Shown: positions 1 through 10,494 of the stretch, piece by piece
Layout of the letters: each line of letters begins with the position of its first letter
Position numbering within the stretch: the stretch's first letter is position 1
Translations under genes and position numbers: made by a program
Notes under the pieces: model-generated
Seen by the model: the letters and a program-made list of their open reading frames with translations, nothing else
Told to the model about the DNA's origin: nothing
The model's database searches: none
Assembly (NCBI GenBank): GCA_023313575.1
Contig: JAJTTP010000003.1
Coordinates: 1,240,001 to 1,304,000, forward strand
Source of the DNA: Eutypella sp. D-1
Lineage: Eukaryota > Ascomycota > Sordariomycetes > Xylariales > Diatrypaceae
Length of the DNA stretch: 64,000 nt
Direction of reading: 5' to 3'

Positions 1-2773
1 CCGTCGTGTAAAAATCGAGTTTCAACGAGCCTACAAGCCGGCGATTGAGCTGCAACCTTCGGCGTATCAGTAGGCTCGATACATTGCAGACGGTATCGCA
101 AGTATCCAGGGCGGAAGCCAATTAAGAAGCGCCGTGGTGGTGGTGGCGGCGACGGCCGGAGTCGAAACCCGTCCATGGGTGTGCGGTGCGGGCAATCCGT
201 TGTGTAATAGCGTTGTATAACATCAACCTCAACGGCGCCTGGCCTGAGATAGATGGATAGATACATAGATAGATAGCAGAGGGGCGCTCGAGTCGCACCC
301 AATACCCGCCAATGTCTTACAATTACAATCACGCTATTTTGCACGCCCCGAGTAACCTTATTCACGTGGTTTAGTACTACTTTTCTCGGTCGATATCAGG
401 CTACTAGGTACGCTAGCTGCCAAGTGATAACGCTTATATACTTGCTTGGCTTATTGGAGCGGATGTTGTGGGTATAGCCAGCAAGTCAGTCAAGGTTTTG
501 ACAGAAAACGTGGGACAAAAGAGCGCACTGAGTTATATATATGTATGATCGATGCAAATGGGGTCAAGTTCGTGCAAAGGGACAGACCAGACCGCCATAA
601 ACCTCCCCGAAGTTGTATCACGTACGGGATGGGTGTATCGGCAGCGTGACCGTTTATGTCGCAGTTACTGTGATACTCAAGCAAGGTTAAGATACGCAGA
701 CGCAACCATGTTACATATTCCCTCTTTACTGCAGAGTGTCCGCGTCAGCCTCAGCAGCCCTACCAAAATTCGGGTACAACCTACGACATCTATCCATCGG
801 AGCAGCCGTATTTGCAGTTTGGACCAAAACTTTCTGTTACTCCATCAATCATGGAAGTGCCTCCGGGGCTGCTGCGGACATTGAGGGACACTTGAATAAT
901 TGGGGTAGACCTGGAGAACCTTGATGGCCAGCCCACCGACACTAGTTGCGGTTTAGCAGGGGTCTAGACCAATCAGACCACCCTTGATTCATGAGGTCAG
1001 CCCGCAATCCGCAGACGGTCCGTTTGGAAGAGGCGTAAGTACTTTGTATACACACTAGCCTTAAAAGGGGTAACATCAAAGACCCGCGTACCTGGTGGTA
1101 CCTCACTTACGTACTTTGGCTACGGTTGATAGTTGGAATATAAGAATCAAACGATCAAGTTGCCATAGAAGGAAGAGTGACCTCTCAAAAAAAAGAGTTA
1201 TGCGTAGGTGCAGTGTTTATGATACCTGTTCCCGTGATGCAAACGCAGATGCGAATGTAAATCTACTCGTATCTACCTCGTACTCCGTATTATTCTTAGA
1301 TGCAAAATGTGGAGTGCTATGTTCAATGTCACAGGTGAGACAGGAGGCTCAGCTGAGTTGATACTTGTGTACCTACTGAGACATTCCAAGCGGGATTCCA
1401 AGACCCACTTTATCTTGAGTTTAGACGTTAATCGTTGGTTGTTAGTCGTTGGTTGTCTCTTAGTTGTAGGCTGGTAAGTCGTCGTTGCTGTTGCCGTCGC
1501 TGACGATAGGAAACGCCCTACGAAGTAACTAACTCAAGTACTCGATAATCCCGTCAAGGAACTAGTGTAAAAGGGGAATAATCTTTGCAGCCCTGAGTCC
1601 TTCAAGTCCATCAAGGTTCTCACCTGGACAACTTTCGGTTCACATTGTCTCGCCCACTAACTCATCAGCCTACCTAGTATCAGCCGGCTCCCCTCTCATG
1701 AATGTGAAAATGTCTTTACATGACTTGTTCTCTTCTTCTATGAGGGGCCATACCGACTCAGCTGGACATGGGGGCTTATACTTATTAACATTTGCTCGTT
1801 GCTCGCTCGTTGTCGGTGTTTCCTATTCCTTCCTAATTCCCAGGTTTCCCTCCCTGGCAAATCGTATCATTACAAGAACACCCTTACATCTCAAGTGCAT
1901 ATTGGATCCACTCTGAAGAGGGGCTCTACCCAGGACGCTGGAGAGAGAAAAAGACGAAGAGTTTTCCAAGAGTGCTTGTTCGGATCAAGCTTTTGACTTT
2001 GTGGAGGCTTCCCGGCTCGGCGCGTCTAAGTAATCCAGGGCAGAGCAAGGATCTGGATTCTTTAAGGTTTTTGATCTCGTTCTTGATCTCAAGCTCCGAA
2101 TTCTTTGGGGTTGAGCAAATCCGCCCCCCCCCCCCAAAACGCACTTAAAGAGTCCACCGGCTTCATCTCACCGGGCGAAGGAAGTTTCTACCTATACTAT
2201 TTCTTGGACACACCGGTTCATTGTCTGCTTTGCCCGTCCTTCCTGTCCAACCATAAGGGTCTTTTCCAGAAGACTTTCTGTTTCCAAGTTTTTACAATAG
2301 GTAAGGCTAAATAAATATCTACCTTGTTACTTACACCCTACCCTATTGCATCAGACCACACGAGTGCCATTTGTATGAATGTACATCAGCAACCATGCCA
2401 TCGCGTCCATCAGGGTCCTCAGTCAGCGGTCACGATACCAAACAATGCAATCACTTCCCTCCGGCGCTAAACAGATACCATTGTTCGTTCCTTTGTATGC
2501 TTAGACAATAACCTTGTTAGACTTACATGCAAAATCTGCATGGCCGCGCCTGTTATTTAAACCTATATACTCGTACTTCTCTGACAACATTCTCTAGGCG
2601 CACCTTTTCTGGATACTTGGCATCTTATATCTTAAGAAGGTCCTCGGTACACTGGCAGATACGGCCTTCTTACCGTTGGTTACACTCCTTTTCCGTGTGA
2701 CCCTTTCGCTATCATCATCCACACAATCCGTATTTCACACAGACTACATTCATTATAAAGCATCACTATTACA
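1..2773. other. Intergenic region upstream of the ZIP transporter
   Basis: No supportable gene is seen on either strand; open frames are short, lack family motifs and overlap each other. It holds a GATA-type simple repeat near 250-277, a G/T-rich repetitive patch near 1430-1470 and a run of 12 C at about 2124-2135. The last 200 bases before the transporter are pyrimidine-rich, as is usual for fungal promoters, with an A/T-rich TATA-like stretch close to 2753. Confidence 0.6.
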
Positions 2774-3946
2774 ATGTCACCCGTTATGGACACCATCGGT
2801 GCCGTCCTTCGGGCGCGCCAAGAGGATGAAGATGCCGGCGGCTCCTCTGTCACCGTCGATTGCGATTCTGGCAATGACTATGACGGTCGCATGGGCCTAC
2901 GCATCTCTTCAATCTTCGTCATTCTCGTCGGTTCTCTTCTCGGCGCTCTGCTCCCCGTCGTCCTCGCCCGTAACTCTAAGATGAGGATGGGCACCGCGTT
3001 CTTCATTGCCAAGTACTTCGGCTCCGGTGTCATCATTGGCACGGCCTTCATGCACCTTCTATCTCCTGCCTACGATGCTCTGGGCTCACCCTGTCTGCCC
3101 GAGGACAGTACCATCACGGCCTACGACTGGGCCGCCGGAATTTGCCTGATGACCATTTTCGTCATGTTCACGGTCGAGCTCGTCGCCAGCGGATTTGATG
3201 TCTTTGGAAGTCACTCCCACGACAGTAAGGTAGAGCCGGCCAGCCCTTCTGTCAATGTCCAGAACAAGGATACGCAGGCATCGGATAGCCCCACCAGCCA
3301 CGATGTCGAGGCCAATGTCCCCAAAGAGGGTGGATCTAACGGCAACAACAAATTCGTCGTACCCGGTATGCCTCACGATGTTAGCTACCCGCCCGGCGGC
3401 GAGGACCACCTGGGCCATCAACGTGAGCACGTCGAGAACGACTCGTACTCTGGATTTGCCGCTCAGATGATGACAATCTTCATCCTCGAGTTCGGCGTTA
3501 TCTTCCACTCCATCTTTATCGGTCTGACGCTGGCCGTGTCGGGCGATGAGTTCAAGGTCCTGTATATTGTGCTGGTATTCCACCAAACGTTCGAAGGACT
3601 GGGTCTGGGCTCGCGTCTTGCGACCGCCCCGTGGCCGCACGCCAAAAGATACGTCCCCTACCTCCTGGCAGTCTTGTATTCCCTCTCAACGCCGATCTCA
3701 ATCGCCGCGGGCCTCGGTGTCCGCCAGACCCTCAAGCCGGGCAGCACCACCACGCTTATCGTCAACGGTGTCTTCGACTCGATCAGCGCAGGCATCTTGA
3801 TCTACACCGGTCTCGTCGAGCTGCTGGCCCATGAGTTCATGTTCAACTCCCAGATGCGCAACGCCGGCCTCAAGGTCCAGCTCTTCGCCCTCAGCTGTGT
3901 CGCCCTTGGCTGCGGTCTCATGGCCGTCCTCGCTAAGTGGGCCTAA
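2774..3946 (+). CDS. ZIP-family plasma-membrane zinc transporter (Zrt1/Zrt2-like)
   Basis: Single-exon gene of 390 residues starting at an ATG; the usual fungal ZIP length is 350-420. ZIP proteins import Zn2+ (sometimes Fe2+) into the cytosol through eight membrane helices. Hydrophobic segments are visible at about 43-65, 73-97, 118-140, 230-256, 260-280, 290-310, 325-350 and 370-388. The signature pair is present: His245 in the fourth helix (FHSIFIG) and the HQxxEG motif (His270, Glu274) in the fifth. The long loop at 143-225 between helices 3 and 4 carries scattered His residues (SHSHD, and HLGHQREH near 212-219), as expected for the cytosolic metal-binding loop. The substrate is inferred from family. 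I looked for a Zap1-type zinc-response element upstream and did not find a convincing one. Confidence 0.95.
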   Translation: MSPVMDTIGAVLRARQEDEDAGGSSVTVDCDSGNDYDGRMGLRISSIFVILVGSLLGALLPVVLARNSKMRMGTAFFIAKYFGSGVIIGTAFMHLLSPAYDALGSPCLPEDSTITAYDWAAGICLMTIFVMFTVELVASGFDVFGSHSHDSKVEPASPSVNVQNKDTQASDSPTSHDVEANVPKEGGSNGNNKFVVPGMPHDVSYPPGGEDHLGHQREHVENDSYSGFAAQMMTIFILEFGVIFHSIFIGLTLAVSGDEFKVLYIVLVFHQTFEGLGLGSRLATAPWPHAKRYVPYLLAVLYSLSTPISIAAGLGVRQTLKPGSTTTLIVNGVFDSISAGILIYTGLVELLAHEFMFNSQMRNAGLKVQLFALSCVALGCGLMAVLAKWA

Positions 3947-5236
3947 GATACTCAACAGATTGTGCAGATGTGCGGGAGAGGGGGACGTGCCTAATGACCC
4001 AGTGTCCAAAGGCGACATCTTTCTTGGGTTCACCGAATGGATGACTCCACATGTTACCGTTTTCGATGATTTCCAGTCGAAATTGAGTCGGTGGAATTTA
4101 CTGCTAGCCCTTTATATTCAACAGGTTTCGAAGCTATTTGCGACGGACACTGGATACGAGTTAAGACACCGTTTCGTGCGGGCGAGTGAACACGGCACCA
4201 ACTTTGCCCGCATCAAGTCATAAGCTCGACTCAGTTGCGCTAGGTGTTGCGGACCTGTTCGGCGACTTGGGCATATCCTTGATCAGCCAAGTCGAACCAA
4301 CATCATTGTGGCAAGGCTCTCCCTACCGTCCTTTGGCACGCCGGAGTTCGCAAAAGGGTCTGTAAATACTCTATAATTGTCGAACTTGAGAAGAATGTTA
4401 TCGATTGCGGAGACGAGGTCGTTGGAGCGGAGTCTGGGGAGACGATGTCGGGACTTCAGCTGGACGTTTTGACTGACCAGGTCTCATGTCCTTGGAGCTA
4501 GCCGAGAGTTTATTCGCAGAAGGTGTCGATAGTGAAAGTATACCCTAATTAAATGATAGACAAAAAGTTATTAGTGAGCCAATTCCTATACTACTCGGTG
4601 AAAATCCGTCAGGAGTGCAGTAATCTCGTAGTCAGTTGAGTCTGACTTTAGTGGAGCTATTTTAGCAGATAGAAACCTCAGGGCTGCAGGCACACTAAGT
4701 CATACCAAATTCAACCATCTAAAAATTAAAAGTAATGCAACTTCTGCTGACTTCCTTGTAAGTTAAGTAAAGAAATAATATCTTTATGTTCTGCAGTCCT
4801 GTGGGTTTCTAGTATATAGGGAAGACCGGATATAGTGGAGTAGGAGACCACCGCAGCCTTGGCCTAGACCCTTTACTTCTACATGCCACTATAAGATTCC
4901 TACCCGATATCTGTTACCTTGATCATCTAAACGTCATGAATAAAATTTCGTTTCTTTTTAGTGATTGTGGCAGGGGCGGGCATGCGTGCATTAGAAACCC
5001 TTCTTGTTAGATATTGATACAACAAGACTTGATGTCACAGTTACAATAAATAAGTACGAATAATAGTCTGTGATAAGGGGCATTTTATTCAGCTCATCGT
5101 GGCTAACACGCATGCTTCACTCCGCTCGAAAAGCTCGCCGATACAAAGGCCATGGGAGAGCGGGATCCGAGGTAATGCCAGCCGGGCCGGGCCCGGACGC
5201 CCCCGGACGCCCCCACTCATTCCCGTGAAAAAGGCA
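3947..5236. other. Intergenic region between convergent genes
   Basis: Spacer between the 3' end of the ZIP transporter and the 3' end of the glycine-rich gene on the other strand. It is A/T-rich from about 4540 to 5080 and has no coding signal that I could support. Confidence 0.6.
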
Positions 5237-5737
5237 TCATTGCTTAGAATATCGATATTTAGGACGCCTCCTTCGCCTTCCCGACTCTTCTGGAATTTTG
5301 ATGGGGTCGCTGTGCTCGATATGGGTCGCGCCTCCGTAGCCGCCATCCCATTTTCTCCCACAGGAGGAACACACCCCCCCGGGGGGCCTTTTTGCCCCGT
5401 CTTCGCAGACTGTGCACATGTATTCGTCTCGCCAATTGTAGGTAGCGTAGCTGTTGTCGCTGCTGATGCCACCGCTGTTACTATTGCCGCTATTGCTGCT
5501 GTTGCCACCGTCGCCGCCGCCGTCGCCGCCGCCGTTGCCGCCGTCGCTGCTGCTGTTGGCGCCGCCGCCGCCGCCGGGGCCGCTGGGGCCGCTGGGGCCG
5601 CTGCCGCCACTACCACTGCCTCCACCTGCACCACCTCCGCCTCCGCCGCTGTCATCAGCCCCACCGCTACTGCCCTCTTTCTTGTTGGAACTAGACGACT
5701 GGCCGCCAGTTTGCCTGTCTTTGCTCAGCTGCGGCAT
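5237..5737 (-). CDS. Glycine-rich protein with a C-terminal CxxC-x11-CxxC motif
   Basis: Intronless frame of 166 residues with an ATG start; not a family I recognise. Residues 1-95 are low-complexity Gly/Ser/Asn/Pro with acidic spots, which predicts a disordered region. Residues 100-135 are ordered in character: Tyr/Trp-rich, with Cys108, Cys111, Cys123 and Cys126 spaced C-x2-C-x11-C-x2-C, the pattern of a small zinc ribbon. A run of five Arg (about 154-158) precedes the C-terminus and could be a nuclear-localisation or nucleic-acid contact patch. No signal peptide or membrane segment is seen. The opposite strand is also open here because of the GC-rich repeats, but it shows only Ala/Pro-rich low complexity. 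Zinc or RNA binding is inference. Confidence 0.55.
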   Translation of the reverse strand: MPQLSKDRQTGGQSSSSNKKEGSSGGADDSGGGGGGAGGGSGSGGSGPSGPSGPGGGGGANSSSDGGNGGGDGGGDGGNSSNSGNSNSGGISSDNSYATYNWRDEYMCTVCEDGAKRPPGGVCSSCGRKWDGGYGGATHIEHSDPIKIPEESGRRRRRPKYRYSKQ

Positions 5738-6723
5738 GGTTACAAGAGCGTAGTAATCGGCTTATTTCTCGAGTCTTTGTCCGAACATCAAGTAAAGGGG
5801 GTAGTATGCTGCAGTTGAGTTAAGCGCCGGTAATCTGAGCAGAGAACAAGTCGAAGTCGAGACGGCCTACCTATTTATAATAATTATGCCTCCCACAAAT
5901 GTTCTGTTGTCTGTGGCATGATTTTGGTACGGTATCTACAAGATTGCGTTGTTGGCTTGGGCAAGCGTTTGATATCGGCACGCTGCCTTCATCGAGAATT
6001 CCTCGGTCAGGTGGTAGTTACACCGAGCGCCTTGCTCGAGCAAACATGTCTCCTTGGACAGCTAACGGAAACTGTGCTTCCACTGTCTTCCCAGTAACGT
6101 TTCTCAAGAGTCTGTTTGATCGTCAGAACACTCGGTTAAATTGCTGATGGCAGCAAACGAATAATAAGACCTGTTTTCAACAATCATCCTTGTCCCTTTT
6201 CACTGTCTAGTTTACTTTCCAAACCCCTCCCCCCTCCCCCAGCCTGCTCCGAGATATCTGCACAGAGTGACGGAGCGCTTGCTTGCAACTGGTAAAAGGT
6301 CAGTTAAGTCGGTATAAGTGACACCATTCCATCGTGCATGCAAGAAGAGAGCCTGTTAATGCGCGCCATTTACCGAGACTGAGGGCAGAGACATGATAAG
6401 TGCTCATTACTGAAGCCCACCTGTCCATTACTGCGGTTTATGTCCTTGTCACGTCCACGCTTTCTGAGAAGACCAACGCAATATATCGGTTGAACCCAAC
6501 AGAGACAGGCAGTGTGACATGAGCTAAAGGCAAGCGGGATGGAATCATCACTAATTCATTGACTCTGTTGCACTATGAGAAAGGTGGTCAAATATCAATG
6601 TATTAAAATAGACTTCAAGGAAACCTTTGCGACCTACATCATATAATATATAAACTATAACATAAATCCTGGTTCAATCAAGCGAAGCTGCTGGTCTGGG
6701 GCTTACGGCAAGAGGTAAAAACC
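5738..6723. other. Intergenic region
   Basis: No gene supported. A C-rich tract lies near 6228-6240; the rest is unremarkable. Confidence 0.5.
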
Positions 6724-6927
6724 TCACATATGCCCTAGTCCTAGTAAACCAATCAGCACGTATACAAAGACCATACTGACACTGAATATAGCGGCACATT
6801 CGACGACAATACATGCTAGGTCCATACCGATACCCGAGGGCGTCGAGAAAATCCTAATGACAGATGCCGTGGGGAGGGCAAAGGCCCACGCGATGACAAC
6901 ATACAGAAGGAGTTCAAAGTACATCAT
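6724..6927 (-). CDS. Possible small two-helix membrane protein
   Basis: A 67-residue frame starting at tandem ATGs (6927 and 6924). It is almost entirely hydrophobic, with two predicted membrane helices at about residues 2-24 and 38-64 and a short polar link containing an Arg. About 135 bases upstream on the coding strand there is a CCAAT box followed by a TATTTATAAATA palindrome (7062-7073), a plausible promoter. No homology is recognised. A chance hydrophobic frame in a gene-free interval cannot be excluded. Confidence 0.35.
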   Translation of the reverse strand: MMYFELLLYVVIAWAFALPTASVIRIFSTPSGIGMDLACIVVECAAIFSVSMVFVYVLIGLLGLGHM

Positions 6928-7061
6928 CTTGTACGATTTCGTTATTCGTTAGCTGTCTATGATGTTTTCGTTGGTGGAGATCTGAGGATGTTTTCCATGA
7001 TGGGTTGGTTTGCTTTCTGGTTTCGGATCCGAGACATAACAACCTGATAGTCACAATGCTG

Positions 7062-7073
7062 TATTTATAAATA
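7062..7073 (-). promoter_or_regulatory. TATA-like palindrome with adjacent CCAAT box
   Basis: TATTTATAAATA is a perfect 12-base palindrome. Read on the minus strand it is preceded within a few bases by CCAAT (about 7074-7078). It lies about 135 bases upstream of the small membrane-protein frame and supports that frame being transcribed. The function is inferred from motif only. Confidence 0.35.
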
Positions 7074-7554
7074 ATTGGCCTGGGAAGATCCGAGGTGCGA
7101 GGAAGCTAGGACAAGATAGTTTGTTTCCCCTGTATCTTTGTCCACCTAGACTATGGCTTTATGGTGGACTTGGAATTCAAGATCTCGTTAGAGTCCTCTT
7201 TATGCGCCTATCAATAACAAGTGTGCCTTGATGGCAATTACCTTGTTGTCCACAGGTATAAGCATAATGCCTTACTACACATTACACAAAGCGTTTGCTC
7301 GCTTTGTCCACACTTTATCAGTTATACCCGAAGGCTTGTCTTGGCAGACCAGGATATTGCGCTGCTCATTGGTGGTTGCTGGAGATCTCTTTAACCTAGT
7401 TAACTACATAGGAAAACAATGAAGTTAGGCCGGGATGAAATAACTAGGTTCAATAAAATTAATACCATGTCTGCCATGCTCGTTGCCATTCATATTTCAT
7501 CTCAACGTTATTTTTATCACGTCTCACAACGTACACCGATGCTGTCGTTTTCAG
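7074..7554. other. Intergenic region
   Basis: Spacer between the 5' side of the small membrane-protein frame and the 3' end of the F-box/ankyrin gene. No supported gene. Confidence 0.5.
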
Positions 7555-10494
7555 CTAGTCAACTATCAAGCCATCATCGTTCGAGCTGACATCGGTCTCA
7601 ACGCTTATGACGGAATCCGAGTCTGAGTCGACCGGTGCGCTGGAAGTGGCATCGGATCCGCTATCTGATGAGTGGTGTCCAGGGTGTGGACGGGGGAGCG
7701 GAGGAGGGTAAAGTGGAGGGTAAATAGGAGGGAAGGAAGGGATATGGCGGTGATGGTAGAGCCGGGGCCGAATGGAGCGGCTATAAGTGCGCTGGGGGAC
7801 TAGTGGCGGGAGGGGCCCTCTCGTGATCGGTAATTGGTCACCCGAGTTCGAACTCGAGCTGGTCGAGGAGGATGATGAGGATGACGAGGAAGAGGAGGAC
7901 GATGTGCTGTCTCTCGCGGGTAAGATGATGATATCGGGTTCCTGTGGCATCCAGAATACCTGAACGCGTTTGCTAAACTCATTGAATCTCCTCTGACGAA
8001 TACTTTGAGCGCTATTTTCTACCAGGATATTTTCTATCACGCGTATGATGCTCGTCTTCGAGATAGTTGCCTCACTGGACGTTTCCATTTCTGCCTCGAG
8101 GTCGATATCAGGGTTGGCATTGAGCATCCGGCTCATGACATCCACGGCGTTGTCCGCCACGCTATTAAAGTAAGGATTGAAACTGGTTGGCTCATTACTA
8201 GTCCAGAAGCGGTTCAGCATATTCAGGAGGTAGCCCGCCGCGGCGTCTCTGGCCAATATGTTTTTCGTCTCTCTCGGATATACTCGTTCGATAATATCGA
8301 GGCAGCGTGCACCTCCCATGGTGATAGCAAATTCAATTATTCCTGTGATTGCGCAGGGTGGTGTCATAGTTTTGGACACAAGAAGCAGCTTCTCCAGTTT
8401 CGCGGGACAGTTGCCTATAATTGCCATGCCGACCGGGGTGTCTTCTATGTTGATCTTCGAGTGGCTAAAAGAGGCCCAGGGGTCGGCTCCTTTTTCTAGC
8501 AGCATGTCGACGATGCTGGGATGCTTCGCATATGCCAGCGCGGTTTTATTCTCGGCGTCCCGATGGTCCACTGCGACACCGTTCTCGAGGAACCAGCGCA
8601 CCACGCCCGTGAAGCTTCGCGAGACAGCTAGGTGTAGCATGATAGTACAAGGGTTCTTGTGGAAGTTTTGGTGGGCACCGGCTTGGAGGAGGATGAGTAT
8701 CATCTCTTCACATGCCCCTGTGTGTCGTGCAACCCCCGATCCGAACAAGTTAAGTATATTAGTGGGCTGATGAAGAATTTGGTTCTCGGTATCAATGCTT
8801 AGGAGGTATTGCAGACAAGTTGTGTCCTGTCTCCCCAGAACCAGTTGGAACAGGTGCAATATGTCTTCTTTGGATGTCCATAGCTGCGGAGACACCACTC
8901 TTTCCAACACGACTTGTAGGGAACGCCCGTCGCCTGTCGCGAGTAATGAATAGATCACATCTCGCTTGAGCTCCAGGTCAGAGTCAAAATCCTTCGTATG
9001 GCATACTAGAAGCTTCACGATCGGGACCTTGCCAGCTATAGGATAGGTCTTGCATACGCATTGAAGCAGGCTGCGTCCGACTTGCCTTGGTTCGTCCAGA
9101 CTGGACCCAGCTTCTAGCAAGAGACGCACTATCTCGGGCGATACTTCCTTTAGACAACAGCCACCCTTCTTGGGAGCCTTCTTTGACGTCGGGCGCATGC
9201 CGCAGGCAAGCCAAAGGGCGGGCCTTCCATCCTCCAGTTGCAAGTGAACATCCCCGCCGTTCTCGATTAGGAATTTGGTTGAGAGTGCATCGCGAGCTTG
9301 GACAGCACAGTGGAGAGGCGTAAAACCCTTGTTAATCCTCGAGTCAATGCCCAAGCCGTGTTCGAGCAGCCGCTCCATCAGCGATAATTGCAGCCTACGA
9401 CTTTCCGAGGTTGCCGGGGTTGGATGGCTCGGAGACCATATGCGCGTAAGGCAGCACGAATGTAATGGGTTGCGGAAACTCGACGCGGTAGTCCGAGGGT
9501 CAATGCCGGCATCGATGAGTCTGAGTCCGTCGTCCCAGCGCTGAGAGGTAATGGCGAAATCCAGAAGTGAGGCATAGTAGCCGGCTTGTTGCCCACTTTC
9601 ATTTAAAGGAGCTCCGGACGGGACACGAGCAACGCATAGATTGATATCCGCTCCTCGGGTCAGAAGCCAATCAAAGCAATCCCATTGGCCCCGAAGGAAA
9701 GCGTACCAGAGAGGAGTGTAGCCCCTGACATCTTGAACATCGATGTCTTTTATGTAACGCTCATCAAGGAGGAACTTAGCGGTGGAAAGGTCGCCACAGG
9801 CACAGGCTATGTGCAGCGCTGTCGCTCCGGTGCGGATGGGACTTGTTGTCCGCGGCAGTAGCGGGGTTAGGGAGTGATAAGCGGGCTCCTCGCCATGTAT
9901 GGAGGCGCCAGAGGCAATGAGGCACTGTGCAGCTTCCGATTGGCCAGCACATATAGCGACGTGTAATGGAGTCGAGTGATAGGAAAACCAGTCGTACCAT
10001 AGTCTGTGCTGGACGTGACAGGGAAAAGCAGCGTTGCAGCAAAAATGCGTCGAGATGCAGTCAATCTCGTGGCCACTCCGCAACAGCGCCCTTATAGAAT
10101 CCACCCGCCCCTCCCTGGCGGCGAGGTGTAGTGACAAATAGCAAGCCCTGCGAATGATAGGGTCGGGGGGCGACAAACTAATAGACTGAGGCGGCCAGCG
10201 CGCATAGAAGCTGGCAGCCGGTTCGCACTTCTGCAATGAGGCCCTACCATGATGCACCGCCATGGGAATCTTCAGGTCTACTCCGGCATCCAGGATGGAT
10301 TTTAGCGTGTTCAACTGATCTACCTGGATGGCCCAGTAGAGAATCCTGTCCAGCGACTTCGCATTGTGGAAGATGAACTGCCGTGCGATCAGGAAGAGCC
10401 TGCGGCATAGCTGCATGCAAGCGAAGACATCCCGGCAGCGGTCGAGATGCTCGATAATGATCTTGATGATCTCCGTAGGAAGTAGATTAATCAT
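7555..10494 (-). CDS. F-box and ankyrin-repeat protein, 979 residues, intronless
   Basis: ATG start at 10494. The N-terminus (about 1-45) reads as an F-box: a LLPTEII opening, then a helix with conserved hydrophobics and CMQLCRRLF. F-box proteins recruit substrates to SCF ubiquitin ligases through Skp1. Ankyrin repeats follow from about residue 60 to 720, recognisable by TPLHxAxxxG and LLxxGAD cores, for example near 130, 175, 230, 265, 390 and 650; several repeats are degenerate. The segment from about 720 to 860 is helical but unassigned. The tail has a Ser run (about 863-885), a Pro/His/Tyr-rich stretch and an acidic Ser/Asp C-terminus. No signal peptide is seen. Such proteins are numerous and fast-evolving in filamentous ascomycetes. 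A role as SCF substrate receptor is inference; the absence of introns in 2.9 kb is notable. Confidence 0.88.
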   Translation of the reverse strand: MINLLPTEIIKIIIEHLDRCRDVFACMQLCRRLFLIARQFIFHNAKSLDRILYWAIQVDQLNTLKSILDAGVDLKIPMAVHHGRASLQKCEPAASFYARWPPQSISLSPPDPIIRRACYLSLHLAAREGRVDSIRALLRSGHEIDCISTHFCCNAAFPCHVQHRLWYDWFSYHSTPLHVAICAGQSEAAQCLIASGASIHGEEPAYHSLTPLLPRTTSPIRTGATALHIACACGDLSTAKFLLDERYIKDIDVQDVRGYTPLWYAFLRGQWDCFDWLLTRGADINLCVARVPSGAPLNESGQQAGYYASLLDFAITSQRWDDGLRLIDAGIDPRTTASSFRNPLHSCCLTRIWSPSHPTPATSESRRLQLSLMERLLEHGLGIDSRINKGFTPLHCAVQARDALSTKFLIENGGDVHLQLEDGRPALWLACGMRPTSKKAPKKGGCCLKEVSPEIVRLLLEAGSSLDEPRQVGRSLLQCVCKTYPIAGKVPIVKLLVCHTKDFDSDLELKRDVIYSLLATGDGRSLQVVLERVVSPQLWTSKEDILHLFQLVLGRQDTTCLQYLLSIDTENQILHQPTNILNLFGSGVARHTGACEEMILILLQAGAHQNFHKNPCTIMLHLAVSRSFTGVVRWFLENGVAVDHRDAENKTALAYAKHPSIVDMLLEKGADPWASFSHSKINIEDTPVGMAIIGNCPAKLEKLLLVSKTMTPPCAITGIIEFAITMGGARCLDIIERVYPRETKNILARDAAAGYLLNMLNRFWTSNEPTSFNPYFNSVADNAVDVMSRMLNANPDIDLEAEMETSSEATISKTSIIRVIENILVENSAQSIRQRRFNEFSKRVQVFWMPQEPDIIILPARDSTSSSSSSSSSSSSSTSSSSNSGDQLPITRGPLPPLVPQRTYSRSIRPRLYHHRHIPSFPPIYPPLYPPPLPRPHPGHHSSDSGSDATSSAPVDSDSDSVISVETDVSSNDDGLIVD

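Noticed and set aside
2124..2135. Poly-C run
   Set aside because: Simple homopolymer; common in fungal promoters.
3086..3640. Minus-strand 184-codon frame inside the zinc transporter
   Set aside because: Antisense shadow of the ZIP coding region, whose motifs are unmistakable.
5099..5818. Plus-strand 239-codon frame opposite the glycine-rich gene
   Set aside because: It is Ala/Val-rich low complexity caused by the GC-rich repeats read on the other strand; the minus strand carries the ordered Cys motif.
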